DNA from: Reyranella humidisoli
GTDB taxonomy: Bacteria > Pseudomonadota > Alphaproteobacteria > Reyranellales > Reyranellaceae
Direction of reading: 5' to 3'
Assembly (NCBI RefSeq): GCF_019039055.1
Contig: NZ_JAHOPB010000001.1
Location: forward strand, 868,001-932,000
Length of the DNA stretch: 64,000 nt
Below, piece after piece: positions 49,225 to 62,058 of the stretch (positions within the stretch are counted from its first letter, which is position 1; the number at the start of each line of letters is the position of its first letter). A program made the position numbers and the translations under genes. The notes beneath the pieces are model-generated. The model worked only from the letters and a program-made list of their open reading frames with translations, did no database searches and had not been told where the DNA came from.

Positions 49225-50172
49225 ATGGATCTTCTCAAGACCCTGTCGGCGGCGGGTGAGTTCGCGACGCCGATCGTCGATGCGCATCATCATCTGTGGG
49301 ACCTGAAGGCCGGGCACTATCCGACCAAGACGGACCAGTACGACAAGAACTTCTTCCTCGGCGACTATCGCGCGATCTGCCGCGACTACATGCCGTCGGA
49401 TTATGTCGCGGCGCTCAAAGGCTTCAACGTCGTCGGCAGCGTGCACATCCAGGCGGCGCGCGCGATGGACGAGCAGGTGGCCGAGACGGAATGGCTCGGG
49501 ACGATGAACGAGCAGTTCGGCCTGCCCTCCGTCGTGGTGGGTCACGTCTCGTTCGTCCAGCCCGATTGCGCGGCGATCCTCGAAGGCCATGCGAAGTCGC
49601 CGTTGATGCGCGGCATCCGTTCGCGGCCCACGACGTCGCCGGGGCCGCACGCCTCGGTCGCGGGCGCGCCGGGCACGATGCAGGACGATCACTGGCGGCG
49701 GAACTTCGCGCTGCTGGAGAAGCACGGCATGTCGTGGGACATGCGCATTCCCTACTGGCATCTCGAGGAAGGCGCCGAGGTCGCGCGCTCGTTCCCGGGC
49801 ATTCCCATGGTGGTCAACCATACCGGCCTGCCGCTCGACCGCTCCGAGGAAGGGCTCGCGATCTGGCGCAAGGGGCTGGCGGCGCTGGCCGACTGTCCGA
49901 ACGTCGTGATCAAGATCTCGGAACTCGGCCTACCGCACGGCAAGTGGGACGTGCCGAGCAACGTCCGCGTGGTGCGCGAGGCCGCGTCGATCTTCGGGCC
50001 GGACCGCATCATCTTCGCGAGCAATCTTCCCGTCGCGAGCCTCAGCACGACCTTCGGCGGCATCGTCGCGGTCATGCGCGAGGCGCTGGCGAAGGAGACA
50101 CCGGAGACGCTCGCGAAGTTCTTCGCGCGCAACGCCATCCGTTTCTATCGAATTCCGATCCAACTGCCCTGA
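49225..50172 (+). CDS. Amidohydrolase-family (2-pyrone-4,6-dicarboxylate lactonase-like) hydrolase
   Basis: A 315-residue TIM-barrel hydrolase. VDAHHHLWD (18-26) supplies the HxH metal site, RIPYWHLEE and VVNHTGLPLD the next ligands, and IFASNLPVASLS stands where relatives have a GSDWP-type Asp; here the Asp is replaced by Asn, so the chemistry may differ. Relatives hydrolyse lactones or sulfolactones. The Bug receptor gene follows after 40 bases, a common pairing that suggests uptake and opening of one small acid or lactone. Confidence 0.83.
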   Translation: MDLLKTLSAAGEFATPIVDAHHHLWDLKAGHYPTKTDQYDKNFFLGDYRAICRDYMPSDYVAALKGFNVVGSVHIQAARAMDEQVAETEWLGTMNEQFGLPSVVVGHVSFVQPDCAAILEGHAKSPLMRGIRSRPTTSPGPHASVAGAPGTMQDDHWRRNFALLEKHGMSWDMRIPYWHLEEGAEVARSFPGIPMVVNHTGLPLDRSEEGLAIWRKGLAALADCPNVVIKISELGLPHGKWDVPSNVRVVREAASIFGPDRIIFASNLPVASLSTTFGGIVAVMREALAKETPETLAKFFARNAIRFYRIPIQLP

Positions 50173-50212
50173 AGGCAGGCCGACACAACAACCAGTCCCG
50201 GGAGGACGAACG

Positions 50213-51202
50213 ATGGCCCATCGAGTGACGAGACGAAACCTGCTGGCCACCACGGCCGGCGGCCTCCTGGCGACTGCTGTGCCACTCGCCGGCGCGAACG
50301 CCCAGGATGCCTGGCCCAACAAGCCGATCAAGGTGATCATGCCGTTCGGCGCCGGCGGCTCGATGGACGTGCTGTCCCGCCTGCTCGCGCCGATCGTGTC
50401 GGAATCGCTCGGACAACAGGTCGTGGTCGAGAACCGGCCCGGCGCCACCGGCACGGTGGCGATGGCGGCGGTCGCCGCGGCACCGGCCGACGGCTACACG
50501 CTGATGTTCACCGGCAGCAGCTACTCTATCATCGCGCTGCTGATGCCCAACCTGCCCTTCAAGATGGACGCCTTCACGCCCCTGTCGCGGCTCACCGTCG
50601 GACCGACGTTGATGGCAGTACCGGCGCAGCTCGGCATCAAGACGATGGCCGAGTTCGTGGCGGCGGCGAAGAAGCAACCGGGCAAATGGTCGTACGGCAG
50701 CTCGGGCATCGGCACATCGGTGCATCTGGGCGGCGAGCTGTTCAAGATGGCGGCGGGCGTCGACCTGGCGCACGTCCCCTATCGCGCCACGCCCGCGATC
50801 GTCGCAGACCTGCTGGAGAACCGCCTGCAGATGTCGGTGCTGGGCGTGGCGGATTGCCGGCAGTACGTCGCCTCGGGACAGCTGCGCGCGCTGGCGGTCA
50901 GCTACACCGAGCGGATGCCGGAATTCCCCGACGTCCCGACCTTCGCGGAAGTGGGCTATCCCAACGTCCGGGCGAGCAACGACTTCGGCATCTCGATCCG
51001 CGCCGACACCCCGGCCCCGATCAAGGCGCGGCTTGAGGAAGCCTACCGGTCGGCGGTGCGCCGGCCGGAGATCGTGCAGCGGCTGAAGGACTTCGGCCTG
51101 ATCGTCGTGGCCACGTCCTCGGCCGACTTCACCCGCGTGCTCGCCGAAGACGCCGCGCGGTACAGCGAGGTCATTCGGGTGGCCAACGTGAAGCTGGAGT
51201 AG
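50213..51202 (+). CDS. Bug/TctC-family periplasmic substrate-binding protein
   Basis: A 329-residue receptor. VTRRNLLATTAGGLLA is a Tat-like signal, cleaved near GANA-QD; AWPNKPIKVIMPFGAGGSMDVLSRLL, VENRPGATGTVAM and ADGYTLMF are the family marks. It has no adjacent TctA/TctB membrane pair, so it is another orphan receptor. Likely cotranscribed with the amidohydrolase gene. GGGAGGACGA precedes the ATG. Confidence 0.88.
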   Translation: MAHRVTRRNLLATTAGGLLATAVPLAGANAQDAWPNKPIKVIMPFGAGGSMDVLSRLLAPIVSESLGQQVVVENRPGATGTVAMAAVAAAPADGYTLMFTGSSYSIIALLMPNLPFKMDAFTPLSRLTVGPTLMAVPAQLGIKTMAEFVAAAKKQPGKWSYGSSGIGTSVHLGGELFKMAAGVDLAHVPYRATPAIVADLLENRLQMSVLGVADCRQYVASGQLRALAVSYTERMPEFPDVPTFAEVGYPNVRASNDFGISIRADTPAPIKARLEEAYRSAVRRPEIVQRLKDFGLIVVATSSADFTRVLAEDAARYSEVIRVANVKLE

Positions 51203-51210
51203 ACCCACCC

Positions 51211-51324
51211 ACCTCATCCTGAGGAGACGTGCGCAGCACGTCGTCTCGAAGGATGGGCAACAGGCGTGGTGCGCGTGCCGACCCTTCGAGACGCACTGCT
51301 ACGCAGCGCTCCTCAGGGTGAGGT
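51211..51324. repeat. Palindromic intergenic repeat, family A
   Basis: ACCTCATCCTGAGGAG, TCTCGAAGGATGGGCAA, then CCCTTCGAGACG and CTCCTCAGGGTGAGGT, the same facing-hairpin design as 16291-16403. Internal ACGTGCGCAGCACGT is a further palindrome. It fills the gap between the Bug gene and the katG terminator. Confidence 0.87.
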
Positions 51325-51339
51325 GATTGTTGAAAACAA

Positions 51340-51372
51340 AAAGCCCGCCACGGTTTTCACCGGGCGGGCTTT
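51340..51372 (-). terminator. Rho-independent terminator of katG
   Basis: AAAGCCCGCC (minus strand 51372-51363) pairs with GGCGGGCTTT (51349-51340) around a CGGT-GAAA-ACCG inner hairpin, and TTGTTTTC follows on the minus strand. It starts 21 bases past the katG stop. The strongest terminator in the window. Confidence 0.9.
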
Positions 51373-51392
51373 CCGTTCTCTGGTGACGCGGC

Positions 51393-55338
<3,946 letters not shown>

Positions 55339-55347
55339 GACTCATGT

Positions 55348-55441
55348 TCCTCTCCCCCGATCGGGGGAGAGGTTAGGTGAGGGGGTTACAGGGGGTGCGT
55401 CGCCCCCTCACCCAGCCTCTCCCTCTGACGGAGGCGAGGAG
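55348..55441. repeat. Palindromic intergenic repeat, family B variant
   Basis: CCTCTCCCCCGATCGGGGGAGAGG, then GTGAGGGGGT facing CCCCCTCAC, then CCTCTCCCTCTGACGGAGGCGAGG. Same design as 19536-19624. It lies between two convergent genes. Confidence 0.85.
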
Positions 55442-55450
55442 CATGAAAGC

Positions 55451-56782
55451 TCAAGCCCGCACCCGATCCCACCAGTCGCGGGTGCGGTACCAGGCGCCGA
55501 CGAAGGGGAGCACCCATTCGGGGTTGCCGCTGTAGAAGGGGACGGTCGGGAAATCCTGGCCGTCGAAGGCGTTGACCGGCGCATTCGAGCCGCCGGCGAT
55601 CTTCCGGGCGGTCTGGTAGCCGAGATAGGACATCATCGCGACGCCCGAGCCGTTGCACGCCATCAGGTAATGCATGCCCTGCTCCATGCCCATGTGCGGC
55701 AGGAAGTCGAAGGCGAAAGCGACGTTGCCGGTCCAGGCGTGGGTCACCTTCACGCCCTTGAGCTGCGGCCAGCGCTCCAGCATGTAGCCGTGCAGCACCG
55801 GCGCGCTGACCTCGGGCGTCACCTGGGTGAAGCGGGCGCGGCCGCCGAAGATCACGCGCTTGTTGTCGGGCGATTGCCGGTAGTAGCAGAGCACCCGCTT
55901 GGTGTCGGAGACGACGCGGTTCTTCGGGATCAGGCTCTGCACCAGATCCTCGGGCAGTTCCTCGGTCGCGATGATGTGGCTGGCGACCGGCACCACCTTG
56001 CGGCGCAAGGTCGGCGTCAGCTCGGTCGTGTAGCCGTTGGTGGCGATCACCACTTCGCGCGCCTCGATCGGCCCCTTGCTTGTCAGCACCCGGAAGCCGC
56101 CGGGCTTGCGTTCGATCTTCTCGGCGTCGCAGTTGGCGCAGAGCTTCGCCCCGGCGCGATGGGCCGCTTTCAGCAGGCCGCCATAGTAGAGCGCGGGATG
56201 GAGCTGGCCGGTGCGCTCCACGACCATGCCGCCATAGTAGTAATCCGAGGCGATCTCCTCGCGCTGGCGCTCGCGCGGGATCATGTAAGTGCCGAGTGCG
56301 GCCTTCTCGTTGTAGGTCGCGACCTTGGCCTGCTGCTCGGCGAAATGGCGGGGCGTGTAGGCGCCGCTGAAGCGGCCGTTCATGCGCCAATGGCACTCGA
56401 TGCCCTCGCGCTGGATCACCGTCTCGACCTGGCTGAGCGAATCGGCGGCGTCGCTCAGCATGCGCGCCATCACCTTCTTCCAGGCCTCTGGATCGCCGCC
56501 GACGCCCTTGCCGGAGAAGCCCTTGCCCATGGTCGTGCCGCCGCTGACGCCGCCCCCGTTGCGCGTCGAGGCGCCAACGCCGAAATCGCCGCGCTCCAGC
56601 ACCGTGACGTCGACGCCCGAGCGCGCCAGTTCCAGTCCGGTCGACAGGCCGCCATAGCCGGCGCCCACCACCAGCACGTCTGTCTTGAGCGGCGGATCCT
56701 GGCTCAGCTCGTTGGAGGGATGCCACCATTCCCACCACCAGGGCATCGCCTTGAAATCCTTGTGGAAGACGCTGTCAGCCAT
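55451..56782 (-). CDS. FAD-dependent amine oxidase of the DAO family (PuuB/glycine-oxidase-like)
   Basis: A 443-residue flavoprotein. TDVLVVGAGYGGLSTGLELARSG (about 34-56) is the dinucleotide-binding fold, GASTRNGGGVSGG the flavin-contacting segment, and VIATNGYTTELTP, then GNVAFAFDFLPHMG are typical of gamma-glutamylputrescine oxidase and sarcosine-oxidase relatives. It oxidises a secondary or primary amine, releasing H2O2. GGAG lies six bases before the ATG at 56782 and three before the ATG at 56785; I prefer the former. Downstream of the polyamine-type ABC genes on the same strand, it probably oxidises the imported amine. Confidence 0.85.
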   Translation of the reverse strand: MADSVFHKDFKAMPWWWEWWHPSNELSQDPPLKTDVLVVGAGYGGLSTGLELARSGVDVTVLERGDFGVGASTRNGGGVSGGTTMGKGFSGKGVGGDPEAWKKVMARMLSDAADSLSQVETVIQREGIECHWRMNGRFSGAYTPRHFAEQQAKVATYNEKAALGTYMIPRERQREEIASDYYYGGMVVERTGQLHPALYYGGLLKAAHRAGAKLCANCDAEKIERKPGGFRVLTSKGPIEAREVVIATNGYTTELTPTLRRKVVPVASHIIATEELPEDLVQSLIPKNRVVSDTKRVLCYYRQSPDNKRVIFGGRARFTQVTPEVSAPVLHGYMLERWPQLKGVKVTHAWTGNVAFAFDFLPHMGMEQGMHYLMACNGSGVAMMSYLGYQTARKIAGGSNAPVNAFDGQDFPTVPFYSGNPEWVLPFVGAWYRTRDWWDRVRA

Positions 56783-56795
56783 CATCTGCTCCTCG

Positions 56796-56907
56796 GCCCA
56801 TCCTTCGAGACGCGGTCCTTCGGACCGCTCCTCAGGATGAGGGTTTCACTACACTCCCACCTCACCCTGAGGAGGCCGCACCGCGGCCATCTCGAAGGGT
56901 GGGCAAC
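56796..56907. repeat. Palindromic intergenic repeat, family A
   Basis: GCCCATCCTTCGAGACG, CGGTCCTTCGGACCG and CTCCTCAGGATGAGG face CCTCACCCTGAGGAGG, GGCCGCACCGCGGCC and CTCGAAGGGTGGGC. Third family A copy, in the opposite arrangement to the other two. It separates the permease gene from the oxidase gene on the same strand. Confidence 0.87.
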
Positions 56908-56911
56908 ATCG

Positions 56912-57691
56912 TCATCTCGCACTATCCTTGAGGCCGCGGCCGAAGCGGCCGATCAGCACCAGCACGACCGACACCAGAAGGATCTGCATCACCGACACGG
57001 CCGCGATGGTGGGGTCGATCTCCATCATGATGTTGTCGAACATCTTCTTGGGCAGCGTCATGTTCGCGCCGGCCAGGAACAGCGCCACCACGACCTCGTC
57101 GAACGAGGAGATGAACGCCAGCAGCCCGGCCGAGACGAGGCTGGGCCGCAGCAGCGGCAGGGTGATGCGCGTGAGCGTGTTCCAGCGGCTGGCGCCCAGA
57201 CCTTCGGCCGCCTGCTCCAGCGAACGGTCGAAGTCGCGCAGGCCGGCAGCAATCACCAGCACCACAAAAGGTAGCGCCAGCACGGTGTGGCCGACCACCA
57301 GCCCGTACCAGGTGCCGATCAGCTTGAGCTTGGCGAAGAGGCCATAGACCGCAACGGCGAAGATGATGTGCGGCACGATGATGGGCGCAAGCGCCACGCG
57401 ATCGAGGATCGTGCGGCCGAAGAAACGGCCGCGCACCAGCGCGAACGCCAGCGGCACGCCGAGCGCCAGGGCAAGGACCGCGGTGGCGCCGCCGATATAG
57501 AGCGAGCGCCAGGTCGCATCGATCCATTGCGGATCGTCGAGATAGCGCTCGTACCACTGCCAGGAGAGGCCCGGCGGTGGGAACTGCATGTAGGGCGCCG
57601 ACGAGAGCGAGATCGGAAAGACGACCAGCAACGGCAGCATCAGGAAGAAGTAGATCAGGCCGCAGGAGACGACGAGAAGACGACGGCTCAT
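56912..57691 (-). CDS. ABC transporter permease, PotC type
   Basis: A 259-residue inner-membrane protein with six segments. The cytoplasmic EAA loop, EQAAEGLGASRWNTLTRITL at about residue 160, contacts the ATPase. Forms the second half of the channel for a putrescine/spermidine/opine-type importer. It overlaps the first permease gene by four bases (ATGA), and both follow the ATPase and receptor genes. Confidence 0.9.
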   Translation of the reverse strand: MSRRLLVVSCGLIYFFLMLPLLVVFPISLSSAPYMQFPPPGLSWQWYERYLDDPQWIDATWRSLYIGGATAVLALALGVPLAFALVRGRFFGRTILDRVALAPIIVPHIIFAVAVYGLFAKLKLIGTWYGLVVGHTVLALPFVVLVIAAGLRDFDRSLEQAAEGLGASRWNTLTRITLPLLRPSLVSAGLLAFISSFDEVVVALFLAGANMTLPKKMFDNIMMEIDPTIAAVSVMQILLVSVVLVLIGRFGRGLKDSAR

Positions 57692-58500
57692 CGCGTCGCC
57701 TCCACCGGCTGGCTGTAGCGTTGCGCCAGCGCGTAGACGGCGAAGGTCGCGGCCAGCAGCACGGCCGACAGGGCCGCGGCGAACGGCCAGTTCAACGCCT
57801 CACGGACCTGCTGCTCGATCAGCACGGCGATCATGATCACGCGACCGCCCCCCAGCAGGGCGGGCGTTATGTAGAAACCCAGCGACAGCACGAACACCAG
57901 GACCGAGCCCGCGAAGATGCCGTTCAGGGTGAGCGGCAGATAGATGCGCCGGAAGATGGCGAAGCTCGAAGCGCCGAGGCCGGCGGCGGCGGCCGGAATG
58001 GCGGGATCGACCTTGCGGACGGCGCTGTAGATCGGCAGCACCATGTAGGGCAGCAGCACATGCACCATGCCGATCAGCACGCCGGTGAAATTGTGCAGCA
58101 TCGGGATCGGATCGGCGATGATGCCGGACTCGATCAGCGTGCGGTTGAAGACGCCGTTGCGGCCCAGCAGCACCATCCAGGCATAGGTGCGCACCAGGAC
58201 CGAGGTCCAGAGCGGCAGCAGCACGAAGATGAAGCCCATCGTCGCCCAGAAGGGCGTCGTCGTGGCCATCAGGAAGCCGAGCGGATAGCCCAGAAGCAGG
58301 CAAAAGAAGGTGACCAGCAGCGCGATCTCGAACGTGTTCCAGAAGACGCGGAGATAGAGCTGCTCGCCCAGCGCCTTGGCATACCAGTCGAACGTGCCGC
58401 CCTCGACACTGAAGCCCAGCATGCGCACGACCGGGAACAGGAAGAACACGAACAGCAGGATCAGCGCCGGCAGCGCGGGGAGGAAGCCGCGGGCCTTCAT
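57688..58500 (-). CDS. ABC transporter permease, PotB type
   Basis: A 270-residue membrane protein with six segments; PAAAAGLGASSFAIFRRIYLPL is the EAA loop, in an Ala-rich form. Pairs with the downstream PotC-type permease. Its first 13 codons are duplicated, in degraded form, just upstream (58661-58699), part of a small tandem duplication. The true start at 58500 is followed by an intact frame. Confidence 0.9.
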   Translation of the reverse strand: MKARGFLPALPALILLFVFFLFPVVRMLGFSVEGGTFDWYAKALGEQLYLRVFWNTFEIALLVTFFCLLLGYPLGFLMATTTPFWATMGFIFVLLPLWTSVLVRTYAWMVLLGRNGVFNRTLIESGIIADPIPMLHNFTGVLIGMVHVLLPYMVLPIYSAVRKVDPAIPAAAAGLGASSFAIFRRIYLPLTLNGIFAGSVLVFVLSLGFYITPALLGGGRVIMIAVLIEQQVREALNWPFAAALSAVLLAATFAVYALAQRYSQPVEATR

Positions 58501-58764
58501 GGCGCGACGCCTCTCGACCCCAATCGTGTCATCGCGCGCGGAGTAGTCTCCGCGCTGGAGCGAGCGAAGGATCCTTCGCTGCGCTCAGGATGACACGGAA
58601 AGCAATTGAGCGAGCCGTGCGTCCCAGAACCCATGAATCGGCTCAAGCGCGATGCCGACTGCAGTGCATAGAGGAAGCTATGGGGTTTCATGGCGCGACT
58701 CGCCTCAAAACCACCGGTGTCGTGCGTCCTAGAACACATGGATCGACTCGGGGTCGATGCCGAC
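58470..58764. repeat. Degraded tandem duplication at the ATPase-permease junction
   Basis: The ATPase 3' end (58721-58764) matches 58616-58659 at about 35 of 44 bases, and the permease 5' end (58470-58508) matches 58661-58699 at about 30 of 39. The order on the minus strand is ATPase end, spacer, permease start copy, ATPase end copy, spacer, permease start, so one unit was duplicated in tandem with the junction at 58660. A family C repeat (58564-58596) interrupts the second spacer only. The 228-base gap holds no functional gene. Confidence 0.75.
58564..58596. repeat. Palindromic intergenic repeat, family C (single unit)
   Basis: GCGAAGGATCCTTCGCTGCGCTCAGGATGACAC, a diverged copy of the units at 45384-45483, with a perfect GCGAAGGATCCTTCGC palindrome. 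It is flanked by GTGTCATCC/GATGACAC-like sequence and sits in one copy of the duplicated spacer. Confidence 0.8.
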
Positions 58765-59772
58765 CGTCACGCGCGTGCCGGCGGCGGGCAACGTACCGCG
58801 GGCGGGCTGGCGGACCAGCAGTTCGAGGCCGCCGTCGCAGGCCAGCCGCAGCTTGAACGACGTGCCGAGATAGACCGATTCGATCACCTCGCCGCCGAAC
58901 GCGTTGGCGCCCGACGGTGCGAAACGCTCGGGGCGCATCAGCACGCCGACCTTCGCCCCCGCCGGCCTGTCGCTGCGCACCTGCAATGCCCGGCCGCCAT
59001 CCAGCGTTACCGTGCCGGGCGCGCTCATCGTGCCGTGGAAGATGTTGCTCTCGCCCACGAAGTCGGCGACGAAATCGTTGGCCGGGCGTTCGTAGATCTC
59101 GGTCGTCGTGGCGATCTGCTGGATCGTGCCCCTATTCATCACCGCGATGCGGTCGGACAGGACCAGCGCCTCCTCCTGATCATGAGTGATGAAGATGGTC
59201 GTCAGGCCGAGGCGACGCTGCAGGCGGCGCACCTCGAGCTGCATCGTCTCGCGCAGCTTGCGGTCGAGCGCGCCGAATGGCTCGTCGAGCAGCAGGAGCC
59301 GCGGGTTGAACACGATGGCACGCGCCAGCGCCACGCGCTGCTGCTGGCCGCCGGAGAGCTGCCGCGGCAGCCGCGCCTCGTAGCCTTTCAACTCGACCAT
59401 CGCCAACGCCTCGGCGACGCGACGCTCGATCTCGGGCTTGGCGACGTTTCGCATTTCCAGCGGAAACGCCACGTTGGCCGCGACGCTGAGATGGGGGAAC
59501 AGCGCGTAGTTCTGGAACACCATGCCGATGTCCCGCTTCGCGGGCGGCAGCGCGGTGATCTCGGTACCGCCTACCGTCACCCTGCCGCCGTCGGGCGTCT
59601 CGAACCCCGCGACGACCTTCAGCAACGTGGTTTTCCCCGAGCCGCTGGGACCCAGGATGGTCAGCAGCTCGCCCTGGGCTACCTGCAGCGAGACGTGGTC
59701 GAGCGCGACCACGTCCCCGAAACGCTTTCCGACACCCTCGATGAGCAGGTCGGCCGATCCGCTTGCACTCAA
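58729..59772 (-). CDS. ABC transporter ATP-binding protein, PotA type
   Basis: A 347-residue ATPase. Walker A is GPSGSGKTT (41-49), signature LSGGQQQ (139-145), Walker B LLLLDEP with D163-E164, and a TOBE domain fills the last 100 residues. It powers the PotB/PotC-type permeases encoded downstream. The start is a TTG at 59772, six bases past the stop of the receptor gene; an in-frame stop just upstream and absence of a better start leave it as the likely one. Expressed with the receptor by coupling. Confidence 0.9.
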   Translation of the reverse strand: MSASGSADLLIEGVGKRFGDVVALDHVSLQVAQGELLTILGPSGSGKTTLLKVVAGFETPDGGRVTVGGTEITALPPAKRDIGMVFQNYALFPHLSVAANVAFPLEMRNVAKPEIERRVAEALAMVELKGYEARLPRQLSGGQQQRVALARAIVFNPRLLLLDEPFGALDRKLRETMQLEVRRLQRRLGLTTIFITHDQEEALVLSDRIAVMNRGTIQQIATTTEIYERPANDFVADFVGESNIFHGTMSAPGTVTLDGGRALQVRSDRPAGAKVGVLMRPERFAPSGANAFGGEVIESVYLGTSFKLRLACDGGLELLVRQPARGTLPAAGTRVTVGIDPESIHVF

Positions 59773-59778
59773 GGGAGG

Positions 59779-60843
59779 TCAGCCCTTCTTCAGCATCCAG
59801 GCATTCCACAGCTCGGCGGCCTTGGTGCCGTTCTCGGCATACCATGCGTCGCTGACCCAGAATTGCTGGTCGAGATACGCGGTCGGCAGGAACGGCTTCA
59901 CCTTCGGGTCGACGAAATTCAGCGATTCGAGGTTGAGGCCGGGATAGCCGAGTTCCGACGCATAGACCGCCTGCTGCTGCGGCACGGCGAGTTCGGCCAG
60001 CATCTTGTTCGCCCAGTAGGGGCTCTTGGCGCCGCGCGGGATCGCGAAGCTGCCCTGCTTCAGGGCGCCTTCGTTCCATTCGATACCGACCGGCGCGCCC
60101 TTCTTGATGATGTCGTAGAAGCGGCCGTTCCATCCGGTCGCCAGCACGACTTCCTTGTCCAGGAGAAGCTGAGCCGGCTGCTGCCCGGTCGACCACCAGA
60201 CGGTGACGTGCGGCTTGATCTGGTCAAGCTTCTTGAAGGCGCGGTCGAAATCGATCGGATAGAGCTTGTCCTTCGGCACGCCGTCGGCGATCAGCGCGAA
60301 CTCGAGATTGTCGGTCGGATGGTTGCGCATCGAGCGCGCGCCCGGGAACTTCTTCACGTCCCACCAGTCGGCCCAGCTCTTGGGCTGGCTGCCGTTCTTG
60401 AAGACGTCGTTCCGGAATCCCATGATGGTCGTATAGACGGACGAGGCGAAGACATAGGGATTCTGCGCCGTCGCCGGATACTTCGAGCGGTCGACCACCT
60501 TCGTGTCGATCTTCTCGAGGAGGTTCGCCTTGCCGGCGCGGATCGCGTCCTGGCCGCCGATCTCGGTCAGGTCCCATTCGACGTTGCCGGAGTCGACCAT
60601 GGCGCGCAGCTTGCCGAAGTCAACCGGGCTCGTCTCGACGACCTTGATCCCGTACTTCTTCTCGAAGCCGTTGAAGAAGGCCTTGCGCATGGCCGTGCCC
60701 ATCGAACCGCCGGAATGGTTGACCACGAGCTGCGCGGGTTTCGGCGGCTCGGCCTGTGCGAAGGCCGAGCCCGTGGCGCCGACGGCGGCGGCACCTCCCA
60801 GCAGCGAAAGAGCGTGGCGGCGGTGCAGGCGCTTGATGTCCAT
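59779..60843 (-). CDS. Polyamine/opine-type ABC transporter substrate-binding protein, PotD-like
   Basis: A 354-residue exported receptor of the PotD/family 1 group. RLHRRHALSLLGGAAAVGATGSAFA is a Tat-like signal, cleaved before QAEPPKPAQLV. Further marks are WDLTEIGGQDAIRAG, PKSWADWWDVKKFPGARSMR and LATGWNGRFYDI. It heads a complete minus-strand set: receptor, ATPase, two permeases, and the amine oxidase beyond a repeat. It is divergent from a second receptor gene. AGGGGA precedes the ATG. Confidence 0.9.
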   Translation of the reverse strand: MDIKRLHRRHALSLLGGAAAVGATGSAFAQAEPPKPAQLVVNHSGGSMGTAMRKAFFNGFEKKYGIKVVETSPVDFGKLRAMVDSGNVEWDLTEIGGQDAIRAGKANLLEKIDTKVVDRSKYPATAQNPYVFASSVYTTIMGFRNDVFKNGSQPKSWADWWDVKKFPGARSMRNHPTDNLEFALIADGVPKDKLYPIDFDRAFKKLDQIKPHVTVWWSTGQQPAQLLLDKEVVLATGWNGRFYDIIKKGAPVGIEWNEGALKQGSFAIPRGAKSPYWANKMLAELAVPQQQAVYASELGYPGLNLESLNFVDPKVKPFLPTAYLDQQFWVSDAWYAENGTKAAELWNAWMLKKG

Positions 60844-61008
60844 GGCAGTCCCCTTCGAAATCCCCGCACCGACTGTAGAAGTGAGTTTCAAGCAGAGCAA
60901 CAACCAAGCCCATAACTTTCCGGAATGACCAGAAGGGACGAATGAATTTCTCTCGCAATGCAGGAGGCGTCTAACGTTGCGGTAACGAGACAACGGCGGG
61001 GGCCTGCG

Positions 61009-62058
61009 ATGATGAACCGTTTGAAGGCGCTTATCTGCGGCGCGATTCTCGCCTGCACGGGCGCGGGGGCCGCGACGGCCCAGGAACTCACCATGGCGGT
61101 GTGGGGCGGTGGTGGCGCGAACACCTGGCGCGAGGCCTTCATCAAGCAGTTCAATCCGGGCAACGGTTCCACCATCAAGATGGTCGAGGTGCCGAATCCG
61201 GCCGGCGCGCTTCGCTCTCCGGCGGCGGCCAACCAGTACAACCTGGCGCTGGTCACCTATTTCGAGGCGATCGCGCTCTCCAATGCGGGCCTGATCGAGA
61301 GCTTCGACGACAAGCAGCTGCCAGGCATCGGCGACGTCGATCCGAAGTACCTGACCAAGGACAAGGCCGGTCGCCATGTCGGCCTGCCGGTCTACTTCAC
61401 CTACTACGGCATCGCCTACAACACCGACCTCGCCAAGGCGGAGGACTTTGCCTCGTGGCAGGGGCTCGCCGACCCGAAGTGGAAGGGCAAGCTGTCGCTG
61501 ACGCGGCCGGTCTATCTCGCCCCCTACGACGCGGTGATCATGGCCAAGGCGATGGGCGGCAGCGAGAAGGATATCGATCCCGGCTTCAAGCTGCTCGAGA
61601 AGATCGTGCCGAACGTGCTGGCGACCTACACCTCGCTCGCCCACATGAACACGCTGCTGACGCGCGGCGAGGTGGCCGCCGTGCCGTTCTACGCCTCGCG
61701 CGTCTGGGCGCTGCGCCGCCAGGGCGCCGCCAATGTCGGCATCGTGATCCCCAAGGAGGGCGCGCTGATGCTGCCCTACGTGGTGGTCGTGCCGAAGGCC
61801 GCCAAGAACCAGGACAAGTCGCTGGTCTGGATGAACTACATCGCCGGCGCCGAGCCGCAACTGCGCGCCGCCCTGCTCGACGGCTGGCTGCCGATGAACG
61901 CGAAGGTCAAGCTGCCCGAGGACTTGCAGAAGACGCTGGGCCAGCCCTACGAGCAGATCGTGAAGTCGCTCTATTCCCCCGACTGGCGGATCGTCGTCGA
62001 GCACAACGAAGCCCGCGTCGACCGCGCCGAGAAGCTGCTGTCCGGCGTCAAGCAGTGA
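61009..62058 (+). CDS. Second polyamine/opine-type ABC transporter substrate-binding protein
   Basis: A 349-residue exported receptor with signal peptide LKALICGAILACTGAGAATA cleaved before QELTMAVWGGGG. LPVYFTYYGIAYNTDLAKAEDFASWQGLADPKWKGKL is the PotD-like core and SLTRPVYLAPYDAV the ligand hinge region. It overlaps the following ATPase gene (GTGA) but no permease genes follow; an amidase does. An upstream start at 60958 would add 17 residues without a signal; rejected. Confidence 0.88.
   Translation: MMNRLKALICGAILACTGAGAATAQELTMAVWGGGGANTWREAFIKQFNPGNGSTIKMVEVPNPAGALRSPAAANQYNLALVTYFEAIALSNAGLIESFDDKQLPGIGDVDPKYLTKDKAGRHVGLPVYFTYYGIAYNTDLAKAEDFASWQGLADPKWKGKLSLTRPVYLAPYDAVIMAKAMGGSEKDIDPGFKLLEKIVPNVLATYTSLAHMNTLLTRGEVAAVPFYASRVWALRRQGAANVGIVIPKEGALMLPYVVVVPKAAKNQDKSLVWMNYIAGAEPQLRAALLDGWLPMNAKVKLPEDLQKTLGQPYEQIVKSLYSPDWRIVVEHNEARVDRAEKLLSGVKQ

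Noticed and set aside
58497-58739. An 80-codon minus-strand frame between the ATPase and permease genes
   Set aside because: It is a chance fusion of the duplicated permease start, the duplicated ATPase end and a palindromic repeat; no conserved product.
61101-62054. N-terminal extension of the second ABC ATPase into the receptor gene
   Set aside because: The upstream part of that frame is the receptor gene read out of frame; the ATPase fold starts at the GTG at 62055.
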